Notes: generated from the letters alone by a model not told the origin. Positions 1 to 12,449 are shown, counted from the stretch's first letter. The stretch is DNA of 64,000 nt from Xestospongia bergquistia (GCA_963965975.1 OZ014422.1:3557155-3621154), one strand, 5' to 3'. Made by a program: numbers and translations.

Positions 1-280
1 TTCACACTAAGTTGGTAAAGGAAGGATATACAGATATACAGATGTAATATGTTACCAATATAGTTGTGATGACTTCAATCGTTCTTTAGTTTACACAAGT
101 AATCACTAATCATATTCATGGTCATAATTATTGTTAATTGTAACCATCTAATGTAAATTTAAATAGCAGTTGTTATATCCACCTACTGAGCATGATTCAA
201 AACTGAGAGAACAACATTTATAGTTACTCTTAGAGTGTGCTAGTCTAAATAGTTAATTTATCAAGTTCAAATATAAACAA

Positions 281-2881
281 TTGTGTATGAAAAACTGTCA
301 TCATTTTCCTTTTAAGATTAATGTTAAAATGTTAAAAATTTATGTCTTTAATTTCAAGTATTCTCAAAATTACATTGGGCTTCGTGATCCATTTATAATC
401 TCAGAAACAAATAGAGGCTGTGTTCATCCGTACTACAAAAATTTGTACTTCATTTTGCAATCAGTAGCTATAGTACAAGTATTTGACAATCTTTTTAACA
501 CAGCTCTAAATGCTGGAAAAATAGTTTTTGTTAATGCAGCCTCTGTATACATCAATGGAAAGAATAACATTTTCAAAAATATAACAGGCTCAGTAATACA
601 AGCATACAACAGTGACATTCATTTGAATGGTACAATGGTTTTCTATAACAACAAAGCTAGTCATGGAGCTGCTATTCGACTTGATTCATTATCACATCTC
701 TACATTCATGAATCTACTAATGCTTCTTTTATTAATAACAGTGCTACCTTTTATGGTGGTGCAATTTACTCTCACATGAACAGAAATCTTAAAATAGAAA
801 CCCACTTTGTACTATTCAAGTAGTGAGTAAACATATTTTGCAACTTAAGGCCAAAATGACTTTTAAACAAAACAGTGCTATACTTGCTGGTAACTCGATT
901 TATGTATCTCCACTTTATAAATGTCAACAGTTGTACTTAAAAGAAGTCAATTCTAGTGACCTATATAGCAAATTGTTTCACTTCAAAGGAGAGGACACCA
1001 AACATAATGGAGAAATATCATCGGTACCTGTGAGCACACATCACTGTAGCATCAATGGTTCAACTAATGATGTTCAGATCAAATTGTGTCCAGGTAAAAC
1101 AATTACAATTGGTTTGAGAGCATTTGATTTGAATGGGATTCCTACTTATGCTCAAATTTTTGCCAGGTTAACCAAAGTTGGAAAATGGTGGCATAAACAT
1201 AAGCGTTATTCGTGGACATATGATATGACATATTTGTTATCAATTGAGCAACAATTTCAAACTGTCTACAGCAATAGATGTACTCTATTAAATTTTACAA
1301 TATTCTCAGAAAGTACAAATGATATAATGCATTTACATTTTGAGGTCTTGGGATACCTTCCTACATCTTCAATGAAATTGGTTCCACAAACCTGTCCACT
1401 AGGATTTGTATACAATAGTAATGTCAAATCATGTGTATGTAGTTCATTTCTGACAGAGTTTGGTATCACACAATGTGACATTGATACTACATCTGTCTAT
1501 ATTCCACCTCGATCATGGCTAGGGATTGTTAATAATGGAAACATTGTTGGTTATACTGAATACTGTCCTCCTGGATACTGTCTACCAAACACAACTATCA
1601 ATATAACACAAACTGACATTATTTGTAGAGGAAATCGTATGGGATGGCTATGTGGTGAATGTAAGGAGGGCTACAGTCTTGTCTTAGGTAATACTGATTG
1701 TTACAAGTGTTCTAATACACTACATACTGTGCTTTCTCTTACATTTGGTATACTAGGTGGTATAGTGTATGTACTAGTGTTGTTTAGTTTGAGACTTACT
1801 ATTGACTTGGGAACAATTGGAGGATTTTTTTTTTGGCTAAATATTATCTGGCCAACTGTCATACCACCATCTGATATGGCAATCACAAATATTGTCTTAC
1901 GATATATGGCCTATTTGTTAACTTCTATCAAATATCAATGGAATATACCAGTATGTATCGCAAATGATCTCAATGAGCTAGGCAAGACAGCTTTATTGTA
2001 CATTTACCCTGTTTATTTTGGGTTAATAGTTGTTGTCATTGTTGTCTTAAGTCAATTTTCTACTAGGATTGCTAACCTCATTGTTGGGTCCTCTGTACAA
2101 GTACTTGTAACATTGATGTACATCTCATATTCAGATTTGTTATCTGTATCATTAATTGTTCTCACACCAGCACATAATCATTTTAATAGTACCAATAGCA
2201 CTGGTAAGTTACTGGTTTGGTTTAGGGATGGTAGTCTTCGTCATGGCCAGAATCCTTACCATATTGTTCTATTATGTGTGAGTATTGGAGTACTCTCTCT
2301 CTTCATCGTTCCTTTTACATTGGTTGGATTGTTTGGAGTTAAAATGCTGAGGAGTCATTTTATTGCCAAGTATTTTCGTTCATTTATTGATGCTGTACGT
2401 GGACCATACAAACAGAAGCTAAGGTACTGGTTTGGAGTGAGGTTGGTTGTTCTTTCTCTCATCTATATTGTCATTGCTGTTCTACAAGGTAGCAATATGA
2501 CTCTACAACTGTTACTGTTGATATTTATATTGGGTTCATTTACTATTGTACAAGCTATTGTCTTCCCATATAAGAACAAGATATTAAATACATTAGACTT
2601 GTGGTTTATGGTACTTCTGTTGATCAATTTCATCACATCTCTTTTTTACAGATCATCAAATAACACTATAGCTAATGATATTATGACAACACTAGAGATT
2701 GTTCTCTGCTCCATTACTTATCTTTTCATTTGAGTCATTTCCATTGTTTCAGGAAGTGGATAAAACATTGTCAACTTATTATAAAGACTAAACTGATGAA
2801 CCAGAGTATGGAAAGTAGAAGCTTTGAAGATCGTCCATTGCTAAGGTTTGAGGATACAAATATTTATGAAGAATGGAAATG
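281..2881 (+). CDS. Pmp-like repeat, multi-pass membrane protein (copy 1), with frameshifts
   Basis: Best-preserved member of a local family. The first part (281-823) carries Chlamydia-Pmp-like repeat motifs typical of a right-handed beta-helix: FYNN..SHGAAI, then FINNSATFYGGAIY. The reading frame then breaks by one base near 790-800. The next frame (823-2733) continues the same protein with a further FKQNSA repeat, a Cys-rich module (CPPGYC, then LCGECKEGYS...CYKC near 1560-1710) and 8-9 hydrophobic helices (about 1720-2733). In copy 2 the same junction reads through in one frame, so the break is a 1-bp deletion here or a consensus error. After the TGA at 2731 a basic tail (RKWIKHC... to ...YEEWK, stop near 2881) is open in another frame, reached by a short intron or a second frameshift. 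An N-terminal exon probably lies upstream, because copies 2 and 3 have one. Likely a cell-surface protein; the ligand is unknown. Confidence 0.7.
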
Positions 2882-3378
2882 AGATGATTAACATAATTGT
2901 ATATAAATAAATATACTTCACCACATAATTATAAAACATTGTATCTTGTCATTATAAGCATGTGATTAGTGTTAATTTACTTTCTTTATTGTTTAAAATA
3001 ACATATTTCTCAGTTTAGAAAAAGTTATTTCTTCAATTTCAATCAGAAACAATGTAAATTACTGTACAAGTGCTGCTATAAATACACAACAGAAATGGTT
3101 TATTCAGATTCTAGGTATTAAATTGTCTTACATTCAAAATTAGAAATATTGGTCATTTTCAAGTCAATGTTGTTGTGAACTCATACAATGGGAGACCACA
3201 AAACACAAATTGTTCAATAGCTGCAAACAAAAATTACATTCCTACAACTGAGTAGCTAAAAACTTGTGTTATTTTAGAATAAAGTAGATCAAGTAGCAAT
3301 CAATACAATACTCTGCTTACAGGAAAGAATTTAAATTCATATATTTAAGACAATAACTTTTATTATTATCTTATTAGA
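2882..3378. other. Intergenic, nothing recognised
   Basis: AT-rich spacer between copies 1 and 2 of the Pmp-like family. No open frame, repeat or RNA gene was recognised. Confidence 0.6.
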
Positions 3379-4640
3379 TCACAAGTGATGGCTCTAGTAT
3401 TGGGGCTGCTGTTAATGGTGTCCAGTTTATTTGCAATTTTGCAGCTGGTATGACAGTTATATTTAGTCAAGGGGACTGCAGTGCTAATGTAGTTTTATCA
3501 GATACAAATTCACATGCAGACACAGGTGGTCTTTGATGGTTTAACATTGTATTTAGTAATGCACCAATAGCAAAAACTTCTTTTCTTTCACTTCAAATCA
3601 ACACAATCACTCCATTTTCTTTGTTCTTATATCTTCAGATGTGTCTAAAAAATTAGTAATTCATATATCTCATTTAAATTATGCACAAGTTTATGTTGGA
3701 GTGCTTAATCCACTTATCCTCACAGAAACCATTAAGGGCCGTACATGTCAGTTTAAAAATTTGCATTTTGTTTTACAATCAGTTGCTATGTTTGAAATAT
3801 TTAGCTATTCATTAAACACAATTAAACACAACTCTATAGTAAATTGGTTTTTGTAAACAAGGCTACTGTTTACATTGATTGTGATAAAAATACTCTCAAT
3901 TATTTGATGAGTTCAGTATTAGCAGCATCCAACAGTGATATTTATTTAAATGGTACAATGTCATTCTATAACAACAAAGCTAGTCATGGAGCTGCTATTG
4001 ACTTCATTCATTATCATATGTCTTCTTTCATGAATCTACTAATGCTCTCTTTCATAAATAAAAGTGCTACCTTTTACAGTGGTGGAATTTACTCTGACAT
4101 GAACAGAAATCTTCCAAATAGAAACCCACTTTGTACTATTCAAGTAGTGAGTAAAAGTACTTCAGAAGTTATACTTGCTGGTAACTCTATTTATATATCT
4201 CCACTTTATGAATGTCAACAGTTGTACTTAAAAGGAGTCAATTCTATTCACTTATATAACAAATTGTTAAACTTCAAAGTAGAGGATATCAATGATAATG
4301 GAGAAATATCATCAGTAGCTGTGAGGACACATCATTGTGGCATTGGTCATCTGAGTAACAATACTCAGATCGAAGTTTATCCAGGCAAATCAATTACAAT
4401 TGGTTTGAAATTATTTGATTTAAATGGAAATCCTTCTTGTGCTAAATTTTTTCCAGATCAACCAAAGTTGGAAAGTGGTGGCACAAAAATAATCATTATT
4501 CATGACATATGATATGACATATCTCTTACCAATTGAGCAACATTTTCAAACTGTCTACAGCAACAGATGTACACTATTAAATTTTACAATATCAGTTCTT
4601 CTTCTAGCAGTGGGCAGTGTTCCAGAAATCTACTTCCAAG
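3379..4640 (+). pseudogene. Pmp-like membrane protein, copy 2, truncated pseudogene
   Basis: An N-terminal exon remnant at about 3380-3540 (open frame containing AAGMTVIFSQGDCSANVVLS) is followed, after an intron ending near 3640, by the beta-helix exon. Two frames cover that exon (3641-3856 and 3844-4512) and are separated by a frameshift. The second encodes FYNNKASHGAAI and, without a break, the junction that is broken in copy 1. Another 1-bp loss near 4500 puts the region homologous to copy 1 (TYDMTYL..., FQTVYSNRCTLLNFTI) out of frame, and similarity ends near 4600. The whole Cys-rich and membrane part is missing. Non-functional as read. Confidence 0.75.
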
Positions 4641-4679
4641 TTGTTTTGATCAGGACTTATATTGTATTTTAGTAATTTG

Positions 4680-5118
4680 GACAACAAAGTAGAAGTGTTG
4701 GGAGGACATGTAGTACTAAACAATGTCATTATACAATGGAATGTAAACTTAGTACCATAATATAGTGATATAGCAAATGCTGTTAATGTCCATACTTAGG
4801 AGCCTAAAGCTATCAGTGCTTTGCAGCTGGTATGACAGTTATATTTAGCTAAAGGGACTACAGTGATAATATACTTTTATCAGATACACATTGGTTTAGA
4901 GACATAAGTGGTGTCTTTGATGGTTTAGCATTAATATTTAGTGATGCATCAATAGAAAAACTTCTGTTATAATTGCGAAGTCTAATTTTCATCACATTGT
5001 TCCTACTTACAAACGTTCAGCTAGAATTGGTTGCATTGTAACCACAACAACAACTTTAAGTTCTTACTTTGAAAGTACTTCTGATAATCCATGGAACATC
5101 ATAACACTTGTTAATAGC
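4680..5118 (+). pseudogene. Pmp-like membrane protein, copy 3, N-terminal part upstream of the gypsy insertion
   Basis: Similar to the N-terminal exon of copy 2 (AGMTVIFS followed by a stop, then LLSDTHWFRD, GVFDGLALIFSDAS). It continues as an open stretch containing HHIVPTYKRSARIGC and STSDNPWNIITLVNS up to 5118. The Ty3/gypsy element begins at 5119 and the same gene resumes at 9352. A stop in the conserved IFSQGD motif shows prior or later decay. Confidence 0.65.
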
Positions 5119-5287
5119 TGTTATATTTCTGATTAAACACAAATGAAAACAACTCAATACTAGCACAGAACTGAATTAAGGACAACTAAACAATTGCTTA
5201 AATATCCAATGAATACTTACAAGTACAAGTCCAAAGTACACAATTAATACAATAGTCCAAAGTACATAATCAATACAGTTTATTACA
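5119..5287 (-). repeat. 3' LTR of the gypsy element
   Basis: Matches 9178-9346 over 169 bp with only a few differences. The element reads on the minus strand, so this is its 3' LTR. The inner edge is preceded by the polypurine tract at 5288-5304 and the outer edge by the ATAGC target duplication. Confidence 0.9.
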
Positions 5288-8200
5288 GTTTCTCCTCTCC
5301 TTTATCAAAGAACTCGTCAGCAAAACATTGAGGGGTCTCCTCACTCTTGAGGGGTAACGAGGACCTGTACTGACTCGAAGTTCCGACCCTTGTCTTGAAT
5401 TAGAAGACTCAACTTGTGGATTGGACTGAAGAGTCATTTCTAATTCTGGAATATTATCTGACATACGAACTCGAATTTGATTTTGATGTTATTTAACGAT
5501 CATGGTTGAGTTTTGCAATCGAACTCCAAAAACAACTCTACCAATCTGTTTCACTATGACTCCAGGTATCCATTTAACTTTACTGCCCTGTGAGAAATTC
5601 CGAATGTACACATCATCTCCTCTTGAGAATTTTCGCTCTTTAGCAGATCTATCAAAATACTTCTTTTGTTTATCTTGTTTCCTGAGAACTTTCTCCTGTA
5701 CATTAGAATGTAGTAAATCAAATCTAGTGCTTAACTGTCGTCCAAACATTAGCTCTGCCGGAGATTGACCTGTAGTACTATGTGGAGTTATTCTATAAGA
5801 AAACAAAAATTGAGCTAATTTTGTATCTACTGTACCACTTGCTATTTTTTTCATCTCCTTCTTGAATGTTTCTACCATTTGCTCTGCCAGTCCATTAGAC
5901 TACGGATGATAAGGAGCTGTCTTGATGTATTGAATACTATTAGCTTTCAAAAAATCTTCTAATTCCTGACTTGTAAAAAATGTCCCATTATCTGATAGTA
6001 AAGTACAAGGCAACCCATAATGAGCAAATATTGTTCGTAACATTTGAATAGTTGCTGTAGAGGTTGTAGATGACGTTTTCATGATCTCTACCCACTTGGA
6101 GTGTGCATCTGTCACTATAAAAAAAATAGAATTCATGAAGGGACCAGCATAATCCACATGCACTCTGGCCCAGGGTCTAGCTGTCCATGTCCATGGTTCT
6201 AATGGTGCGATTGCAGGATTTGATTGGTTTTCCTGACACTTTGCACATTCTTTGACCAACTTCTCAATATCTTTTGTCAAACCAGGCCACCAAAAGTACA
6301 TTCTTGCCAAACTCTTCATTCGATTCACTCCTGGGTGTCCCTAATGTAACTCTGCTGACATTTGTTGTCTACCTTGAGATGGGATCAGAACTCTAGAACC
6401 ATAAATAATGCATCCATTTAATGTCGACAACTCCAATTTATGCTTACTGAATGATTTCAAGTCTACTGAACAATGTTCTGGCCATCCAAACTGAACATAC
6501 CTGTATACTCTGGCTAATAAGGGATATTTGTGTGTCCACTCTTTTACAGTTTCTGCCATGATTGGTATTGTGTCCATGGCTTCCATTAACTTCACCAATT
6601 CGGTTGGTACTGGTTCTTCTACCTCTACATTCTCAGTAGGAAGTCGACTCAATGCATTTGCATTGCTGTGCTTATGAGTAGGTCGAAAGGCCATTATATA
6701 TTCATAGTTAGCCAGGGTCGACGCCCATCGTTGTATTCTACAAGCTGCTTGTACTGGAACTGGCTGCTTCTCATTAAACAAGGACTTCAGAGACAAATTA
6801 TCAGTGTACATTAAAAACTTGTGTCCAAATAGGTATGAATGAAACTTTTTTACTGCAAAAAAGCAGGCCAGACCCTCTTTTTCAAGTTGTTAATAGTGTT
6901 TTACAGATTCTGTTAAGGTCCGTGAAACATAACCTATTGGTTTCTCTGAACCATCTGTCATACAATGAGTGAGAACTGTACCAATCCCGTACATAGAGGC
7001 GTCACATGACAAAATTAATGGAATAGACAGATCAAAATGAATCAGTAAATTTGATGATGTAAGGAGTTTCTTTGATTCTTGAAAAGCTGACTCTTTTTCT
7101 TCTGACCATCTCCATTGAGTATTCTTCCAGAGCAACCTATAGAGAGAGAAGAGATGTTTTGAGATATTAGGTAGGAATCTACCATAATATGTCAAAAGAC
7201 CCAGATAAGCTTTTAACTGGGTGAGATTTTTGGGAGGAGGAGCTTCCAGAATTGCGTCAACTTTATCTTGTGTTAGGTGTAATCCCTGAGAGTCAATAAT
7301 ATGTCCGAGATATGACACAGACTTTGCCATGAATACACATTTTTCTCTTTTCAACAACATCCCCGCATCCTCAATTCACTTCAATGCTGTCTCTAGTGAT
7401 TTCAAATGTTTCTCATCGTTCTTTCCAGTAATAAGAACATCCTCTATATATACAATCACTCCCGGAATATTCTGAAGTAGACTTTCCATAGCTCTTTGAA
7501 AAATAGCCGGGGCTGATGCAATACCAAATGGTAGTCTCCTATATCAGAATAACCCCTTGTATGTGCTAATCACTGTATACTGCTTGGAGAATTCATCAAG
7601 TTCCAATTGCTGATATGCTTGGCTCATGACCAACTTCGAAAACAGCTTACCTCTACCGAGTGTGGCAAAGAGATCCTCAATTCTTGGATTCGGATGACGG
7701 TCTAACTTTGAAAATGAATTTAATGTGACCTTGAAATCACAACAAATTCTGACACTACCATTTGACTTCAAAACTGGTACAATGGGTGATGCCCATTCTG
7801 AAAACTGTATTGGTTCTAAAATACCCAATGACATCATCTGTCCAGTTCTTTTTTAATCTTTTTCTTTCATAGCATATGCAACTGGGCGAGCTTTCATAAA
7901 TTTTGGTACAGCCTCTTGCTCGACATGTATTTTTGCATTATATCCTCTGAGATGTCTCAGGCCTTTTCCAAAAACATTCTGATGTTTTGCTAAAATATTC
8001 TGCAACTTGTCATTACCGACCATGTGAATACTCTTCCAATCGATCCGTATATATAGAAGCCAATCATGACCAAACAAGTTTGGGCCGTTTCCATTGATGA
8101 CTAATAACGGTAGAATAGCACCCTCTTCCTTATTTTTAACTTCCACACTACAGCTACCCAATGGCTGTATCTTCTCTCCTGTATAAGTCTGAGGATTGTT

Positions 8201-8330
8201 GTCGTCTTTTGCAATTTCTTCTTGGAATATAATCTAGACCATGTGGCCTCTAATATCAATGACACTGACGCTCAAGTATCCAGCTCCATGTTCACTAGCT
8301 TCCCCTCAATGTATACCTCAAGTTCTATGC
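5270..8330 (-). pseudogene. gypsy pol: protease, reverse transcriptase, RNase H, integrase (broken)
   Basis: Read on the minus strand. Protease: the active-site motif is DT-stop-AS because the glycine codon is TGA (plus-strand 8272-8274). Reverse transcriptase (7853-6890): typical blocks are present (SEWASPIVPVLK, MSQAYQQLEL), but the first catalytic Asp is Val (LVMSQAY instead of LDLSQAY) and the YIDD box reads YIED near 7450. RNase H (about 6900-6340): YTDNLSLKSL and the downstream NALSRL motif are kept. Integrase (about 6340-5490): the H-H-C-C zinc region ends in CAKCQ, and the core shows VDYAGP, SDNG and GLAEQ, with a stop between the last two (near 5898). The C-terminal tail includes IPGVIVKQIGRVVFGV. 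At least six stops or shifts break the polyprotein. Confidence 0.88.
5288..5304 (-). promoter_or_regulatory. Polypurine tract of the gypsy element
   Basis: On the minus strand the sequence TAAAGGAGAGGAGAAAC directly precedes the 3' LTR. This is where plus-strand DNA priming takes place in LTR elements. Confidence 0.8.
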
Positions 8331-9225
8331 ATCCTCACTCTTGCCTAGATGTTTTATAAATTCTTCAAGGTCAAGTCCCTCCTGTTCTTGCAATTGTGTC
8401 AACTGTCTGACTGGTCGTGGCCTGTGGTTTCGTGTGCTCTTTGAAGTAGATTTCTCTGGCCCAGCAGGGAATCTATCAGACCTTGGGGGACCACTACTAC
8501 ACACCTTCTGGATGTGGCCAGCCTTACCACAAGTCAGGAACTTCACGTGTTGAAATCTGCAACGATCTGGAGTATGGTCGCTATTTCCGCAACGGTAACA
8601 GTTCGTGGTAGTAACTTCGTATACCTCTGTCGGTTTTTGTACAGGGGTTTGTAGCTCTGTCACGTTCTTCCTTGCACTTTCCATGCCCACAGCAATGTCC
8701 AATGCTGAATCCAAGGTGAGTGTGAGTGTCTTCTCTGCCAACAGTCATTGTTGAATGTTTTCGTCATTAATGCCATATACTATTCGATCTCTCAATAAGT
8801 CATTCAATGATGCACCAAATTTGCAATACTGAGCTAGAGAATGCAGTTCAGCCACAAATGTGCCCAATCCTCGTGTGGAACCTGTATTGTTCCACAATCT
8901 CTGATGGTGCCAGGTTATAGTGTTCGGTTAAGAGTGTCACTAGCTCTTCATAACTCTTCTCTCCAGGTTTCTGAGGGCTTATTAAACTTGTCAAGAGCTT
9001 GTAAGGCACTGGTCCAATTGCTGATAAAAGTACAGAACGCTTTTTGTCTATATCAGTGATTCTGTTTGCGTCCAAAAAATGACCCAGTCGTTCCACATAC
9101 TGGTGCCACGGCTCCAGCATAGCATCAAATTCTCGTAGTCTTCCCAGAACACCTGCCATCTGACCCTTGTCGCCAATTGTTATATCTCTGATTAAACACA
9201 AATGAAAACAACTCAATACTATCAC
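8325..9225 (-). pseudogene. gypsy gag with zinc knuckles (broken)
   Basis: The minus-strand frame 9225-8848 begins almost at the LTR (GRLREFDAMLEPWHQYVERL), a capsid-like start typical of this gypsy group. The second part (8741-8325) ends in a CCHC knuckle CYRCGNSDHTPDRC. A second knuckle, FLTCGKAGHIQKVC, has lost its first cysteine (Phe instead). The two frames are separated by a frameshift near 8850 and a TGA at plus-strand 8745-8747. Nucleocapsid and capsid function are therefore not expected. Confidence 0.85.
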
Positions 9226-9346
9226 AGAACTGAGTTAAGGACAACTATACAATTGCTTAAATATCCAATGAATACTTACAAGTACAAGTCCAACATACAC
9301 AATTAATACAATAGTCCAAAGTACATAATCAATACAGTTTATTACA
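9178..9346 (-). repeat. 5' LTR of the gypsy element
   Basis: Partner of 5119-5287. It is followed on the minus strand by the presumed primer-binding site and then the start of gag within a few tens of bases. The outer edge abuts ATAGC at 9347-9351. Confidence 0.9.
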
Positions 9347-9351
9347 ATAGC

Positions 9352-11110
9352 TACTTGCATGATGGCCATGATGAATTTAAATTAATAATAATAACTTCAA
9401 TTTTTACACTTCAAATCAATACAATCACTCCATTTTCCATGTTCTTACGTCTTCAGATATGTCTAAAAAATTAGGAATTCACATAGGTTATTTCATTTAC
9501 AAACAAGTTTATGTTGGAATACGTAATCCACTTATCATCACAGAAACCATTAAAAGCCATATGTGTCAGATTAAGAATTTGCACTTAGTTTTACAATTAG
9601 TTGTTATATTTGAAGCATATTCATTAAACACAACTTTAAATACTAGTAAATTGGTTTTTGTAAACACAGCTACTGTTTAAATCAATGGTGATAAAAAGTT
9701 TTTCATTTATTTCACAAGCTTAGCAATACAAGTATACAACAGTGATATTCATTTGAATGGTACAATGGTTTTCTATAACAACAAAGCTAATCATGGAGCT
9801 GCTATTTGATTTGATTCAGTATCACATCTCTTCATTCATGAATCTACTAATGCTTCTTTTATTAACAATAGTGCTACCTTTTATGGTGGTGGAATTTATG
9901 GTGTAGCTGTGAGCACACACATTTGTAGCATCAATGGTTCAACTAATAATACTCCGATCAAAGTGTCTCCAGGTAAAACAATTACTATTGGTTTGAAAGC
10001 ATTTGATTTGAATGGAAATCCTACTTACACTCAAATGTTTGTCAAGTTAACCAAAGTTAGAAAATGATGGCATAAACATAAGCGTTATTCATGGATATAT
10101 GATATGACATATCTGAGCAACAATATCAAACTGTCTACAGCAACAGATGTACGCTATTAAATTTACAATATCCAGAAAGTACAAGTAAAACAATGCATTT
10201 ATATTTTGAAGTTTTGGGATACCTTCCTACATCTTCAATCAAATTGATTCCACAAATACTGTCTACCAAACACAACTATTACTATAACACAACCTGACGT
10301 TATTTGTAGAGGAAATTGTATGGGATGGTTATGTGGTGAATGTAGGGAGGGCTACAGTGTTGTCTTAGGTAATAGTGATTGTTATAAGTGTTCTAATACA
10401 CTACATACTGTACTTGCTCTTACATTTGGTATACTAGGTGGTATAGTGTATGTATTAGTGTTGTTTAGCTTGAGACTTACTATTGACTTGGGAACAATTG
10501 GAATTTTCATTTTTTGGCTAAATATTATCTGGGCAACTGTCATACCATCATATGATATGGCAATCACCAAATTATTGAATACAGCTCTACAATGTATGGC
10601 GTATTTGCTAACTTCTGTCAAATATGAATGGAACATACCAGTGTGCATAGCAAGTCATCTCAATGAGCTAGGCAAGAGTGGCATATTGTATCTCCTTCCA
10701 GTTTATTCATGGCTAATAGTTGCTCTCTTAAGTAAGTGTTTTGCCATGATTGCTAATTTTATTGTTGGGTCTTCTATACAAGTACTTGTACATTAATGTA
10801 CATCTCATATTCAGATCTGTTATCTATATCTTTAATTGTTCTCACACCAGCACATATTCATTTTAATAGTACCAATAGTACTAGTAAGTTACTGGTTTGG
10901 TTTAGGGATGACAATGTCCTGTATGACCAGTATTCTTACCACATTGTTCCATTATGTGTGAGTATTAGAGTACTATCTCTCTTCATCTTACCTTTTACAT
11001 TGGTTGGATTTTTTGGAGTTAAGATGATAAGGAGTTGTTTCGTTGTCAAGTACTTTTGTCCATTTATTGATGCTATACATGGACCATACAAATTATTATT
11101 ATATAATTAA
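9352..11110 (+). pseudogene. Pmp-like membrane protein, copy 3, part downstream of the gypsy insertion
   Basis: Continues the gene cut at 5118. Frame 9459-9680 matches the start of the beta-helix exons of copies 1 and 2 but ends in an in-frame TAA. The homologous reading continues through more stops (HLNGTMVFYNNKANHGAAI, FINNSATFYGGGIY). Relative to copy 1, about 100 residues are deleted after GGGIY, and another block is lost near 10255 just before the LPNTT motif. The Cys-rich and membrane part survives in two frames (10320-10796 and 10796-11110) with the same helices as copy 1. Similarity ends at GPYK near 11095, so the last helices and tail are missing. Confidence 0.8.
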
Positions 11111-12440
11111 CATAGTTAATTATACATCATTAGACATAATATTGTGTCTTGTTGATCTTTGTATTGTTTTAAAACCAGTGAGTTTTGAGTTTTATATAGT
11201 GTTTGTAGTTTTATTAATAAAATTAATTCTCATTATTCAAACATTTATGCACTATAAAACTAGGTTTATTGAGGGATGGAAGAAAGAGATTACATTTCAA
11301 TTAAATTAAAAGAGGCATTGTACTCTTATTAAGACAATGAATTTGATGTCATTGTCTTTGAGAAAATATTGTTGATTTTATATGTCATCATAAAAGAGAG
11401 AGTTCCAGTTTGGTGTGAACCTCTGAGTCAACATCAAAGTAGGTAACATCTGTATGAATGATTAGTACAGAATATTAATTATGAATATAGTCTTGAGATG
11501 CCCAATATTTTGGAACAAAAAATCTAAAGATGCAAATATGTTTGAATTATATGATAGTATAGAAAGAGGACAAGAAAGAAGACAGACCTTTGAACAAATG
11601 TCGTTGCTTATCACTAATATTGCTATTGAATAGTAATATTGTTATAATATTATTATAGTGACATAGATAATGATTTATAACACAATACACCACAAGTAAG
11701 TCTATTATTATACAAGTAAGAATATGGCATAGGTATAATATTAATAGAACATAGTTACTTCAATGACAAGTCCAGGAAATAGAAAAGGTCTCAAATTATG
11801 AAATCCAGTCTACTCAGCATTCTTGTGATTTGGACCCTTTATCTTGTTTATTCTCATATAATGGTGATATTGAAGTCATAATAGGTATGTATAAAGGAGA
11901 AGGTTAAGGTAATGGAATGAAAGGATATGATCAGCTGACAAAGGATCTGTTGTTACTCTGGTTGATGTCCTTTTCCATTTGTTGGTGTTACCAAGGAAAC
12001 TTGATTATCAGTGTTGAGTCTTAGGTAGTGTGTATTACCTTTTTTATGATATTGTAACTATAAATTAAAACTGCATTATAAATTTACAATTATCAATCCA
12101 TTCATTAAATGTGTAATGTACATGAATATAATCTCTAAGGAAGAAAGTGTGATCAGTAAATATATTTAGACTCCAACCATTAATTCATTAGTCAAATCCC
12201 AAATGTATATGAGTTAGATATTATATTACATATTGCATGTAAGGTTGGAGAGCTAACTTAGTGCTATTTAGTGATTGGTTGGAGTTCAGTTATTTCATTA
12301 TATAACTTAAACATGTTATATTAAATGTTAAAACATAAAATACTAAACTATTTAGTAAATATGCCATGTGGAAGATTTATAATGCTATTATGGTTACTGT
12401 CAACCTTTGTATTCTATTAATTCAATAGCCACTCCGTTCA
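11111..12440. other. Spacer, nothing recognised
   Basis: AT-rich sequence with only short open frames. A short open stretch at 11796-11884 ending in GTATGT could be an exon, but nothing else supports it. Confidence 0.5.
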
Positions 12441-12449
12441 GTGGGAGAT

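Larger units (their letters stand above)
5119..9346 (-). mobile_element. Complete Ty3/gypsy LTR retrotransposon, inactivated
   Basis: Two near-identical 169-bp LTRs (5119-5287 and 9178-9346), each starting TG and ending CA on the plus strand, bound a 4228-bp element. The 5-bp sequence ATAGC lies immediately outside both ends (5114-5118 and 9347-9351), a target-site duplication that proves insertion as a unit. The internal order on the minus strand is gag, protease, reverse transcriptase, RNase H, integrase, as in Ty3/gypsy elements. A purine tract on the minus strand (5288-5304) abuts the 3' LTR and fits a polypurine tract. The sequence beside the 5' LTR (minus strand ATTGGCGACAAGGG) is the likely primer-binding site. 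Many stops and frameshifts mean it cannot encode its own proteins. It sits inside copy 3 of the Pmp-like family. Confidence 0.93.

Noticed and set aside
5502..5768. Plus-strand open frame of 88 codons
   Set aside because: Antisense shadow of the gypsy integrase C-terminal region, which has clear family motifs on the minus strand. The plus-strand frames at 8341-8553 and 8841-9059 are likewise shadows of gag.
11043..11309. 88-codon hydrophobic frame after Pmp-like copy 3
   Set aside because: Overlaps the end of copy 3 in another frame, then runs into AT-rich sequence with no similarity to copy 1.
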